Shown here: piece by piece, positions 63,820 through 64,000 of the stretch
Layout of the letters: each line of letters opens with the position of its first letter
How positions within the stretch are numbered: position 1 is the stretch's first letter
DNA from: an uncultured Lachnospiraceae bacterium
GTDB lineage: Bacteria; Bacillota; Clostridia; Lachnospirales; Lachnospiraceae
Length of the DNA stretch: 64,000 nucleotides
Reading direction: 5' to 3'
Assembly (NCBI GenBank): GCA_947384285.1
Contig: CANDGI010000004.1
Coordinates: forward strand, 55,458-119,457
Position numbers and translations under genes: made by a program
Notes under the pieces: model-generated
Database searches by the model: none
Told to the model about the DNA's origin: nothing
What the model saw: only the letters and a program-made list of their open reading frames with translations

Positions 63820-64000
63820 TTATTGCAGAGAAGTAACAACGGGATTATTCTTAAATCCATATACCCGCTTTACTTCATTGGGATTTCTCGTATCTAACAT
63901 CTGTGGGTGGTGTAAATCAAGTTTGGAAATCTCCTCCATATCATAATCAGACAATTCAAAATCCCAAATGTTGAAATTTTCTTCCATTCTGTTTTTATGG
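63820..64000 (-). CDS. Aldo/keto reductase, C-terminal end (partial)
   Basis: A frame open to the right edge reads HKNRMEENFNIWDFELSDYD, then EISKLDLHHPQMLDTRNPNE and VKRVYGFKNNPVVTSLQ before TAA at 63820. This is the typical C-terminus of aldo/keto reductases such as 2,5-diketo-gluconate reductase-like enzymes. The catalytic part lies outside the window. Confidence 0.8.
   Translation of the reverse strand, partial: HKNRMEENFNIWDFELSDYDMEEISKLDLHHPQMLDTRNPNEVKRVYGFKNNPVVTSLQ

Overview
The window looks like a chromosomal segment from a motile anaerobic Clostridia member, most likely Lachnospiraceae. Reasons: a short flagellin with a csrA-type regulator, [FeFe]-hydrogenase maturases hydE/hydG, an F-type ATPase operon whose c subunit carries a sodium-binding signature, a GH36/ABC sugar locus with an AraC regulator, AGGAGG-type ribosome binding sites, and gene order (sua5, LMW phosphatase, upp, dCMP deaminase) typical of Firmicutes. 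No rRNA or tRNA gene was recognised.

Region 1 (1-19.3 kb, nearly all minus strand) is a flagellin and flagellin-decoration island. csrA and flagellin are followed by a small unknown protein, a Maf/DUF115 glycosyltransferase, a CMP-sugar synthetase fused to a HAD domain, two sialic-acid-synthase-like enzymes of different architecture, a methyltransferase, a large glycosyltransferase, two adjacent sugar-1-phosphate cytidylyltransferases (one with damaged motifs), CDP-glucose 4,6-dehydratase, a HAD-SIS fusion, an acetolactate-synthase-like ThDP enzyme, a DUF6270-like protein, a radical SAM protein, an FkbM methyltransferase and the start of one more gene. Overlapping or tightly spaced ends suggest one long transcript that could make and attach an unusual glycan.

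Region 2 (19.3-35.1 kb) is mixed: a decayed Rpn-family nuclease relic flanked by inverted copies of one palindrome, D-2-hydroxyacid dehydrogenase, a coiled-coil protein, two bacterial PH-domain membrane proteins, hydE-hydG, a surface 5'-nucleotidase, a DUF362 ferredoxin-like protein, an amidohydrolase, a possible structured RNA, and a three-gene operon of a secreted D-x-N-x-D-G repeat protein, an ECF sigma factor and an RsgI-like anti-sigma factor.

Region 3 (35.3-43.1 kb) is the ATP synthase operon (atpZ-like, atpI-like, atpB-E-F-H-A-G-D-C) with a good promoter and terminator. Region 4 (43.1-49.9 kb) is an alpha-galactoside locus: AraC regulator, divergent ABC transporter and alpha-galactosidase, with a 19-bp perfect inverted repeat between them. 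Region 5 (49.9-55.0 kb) has an AbiE toxin-antitoxin pair, transposase relics and the sua5-LMWPTP-upp-dCMP deaminase operon. Region 6 (55.0-64.0 kb) is decayed and mobile DNA: a broken glycoside hydrolase, an amidase gene whose 5' end is lost beside a large serine recombinase, relics of a response regulator and relaxase-like tails, a broken MATE-kinase fusion, an intact MATE-MarR operon with a recognisable promoter/operator, and an aldo/keto reductase end cut by the window edge.

A genome-wide habit is visible: short tandem duplications (about 30-78 bp) lie at or near gene ends in at least six places, and one 78-bp repeat family occurs both before the dehydrogenase and inside the ATP synthase operon.
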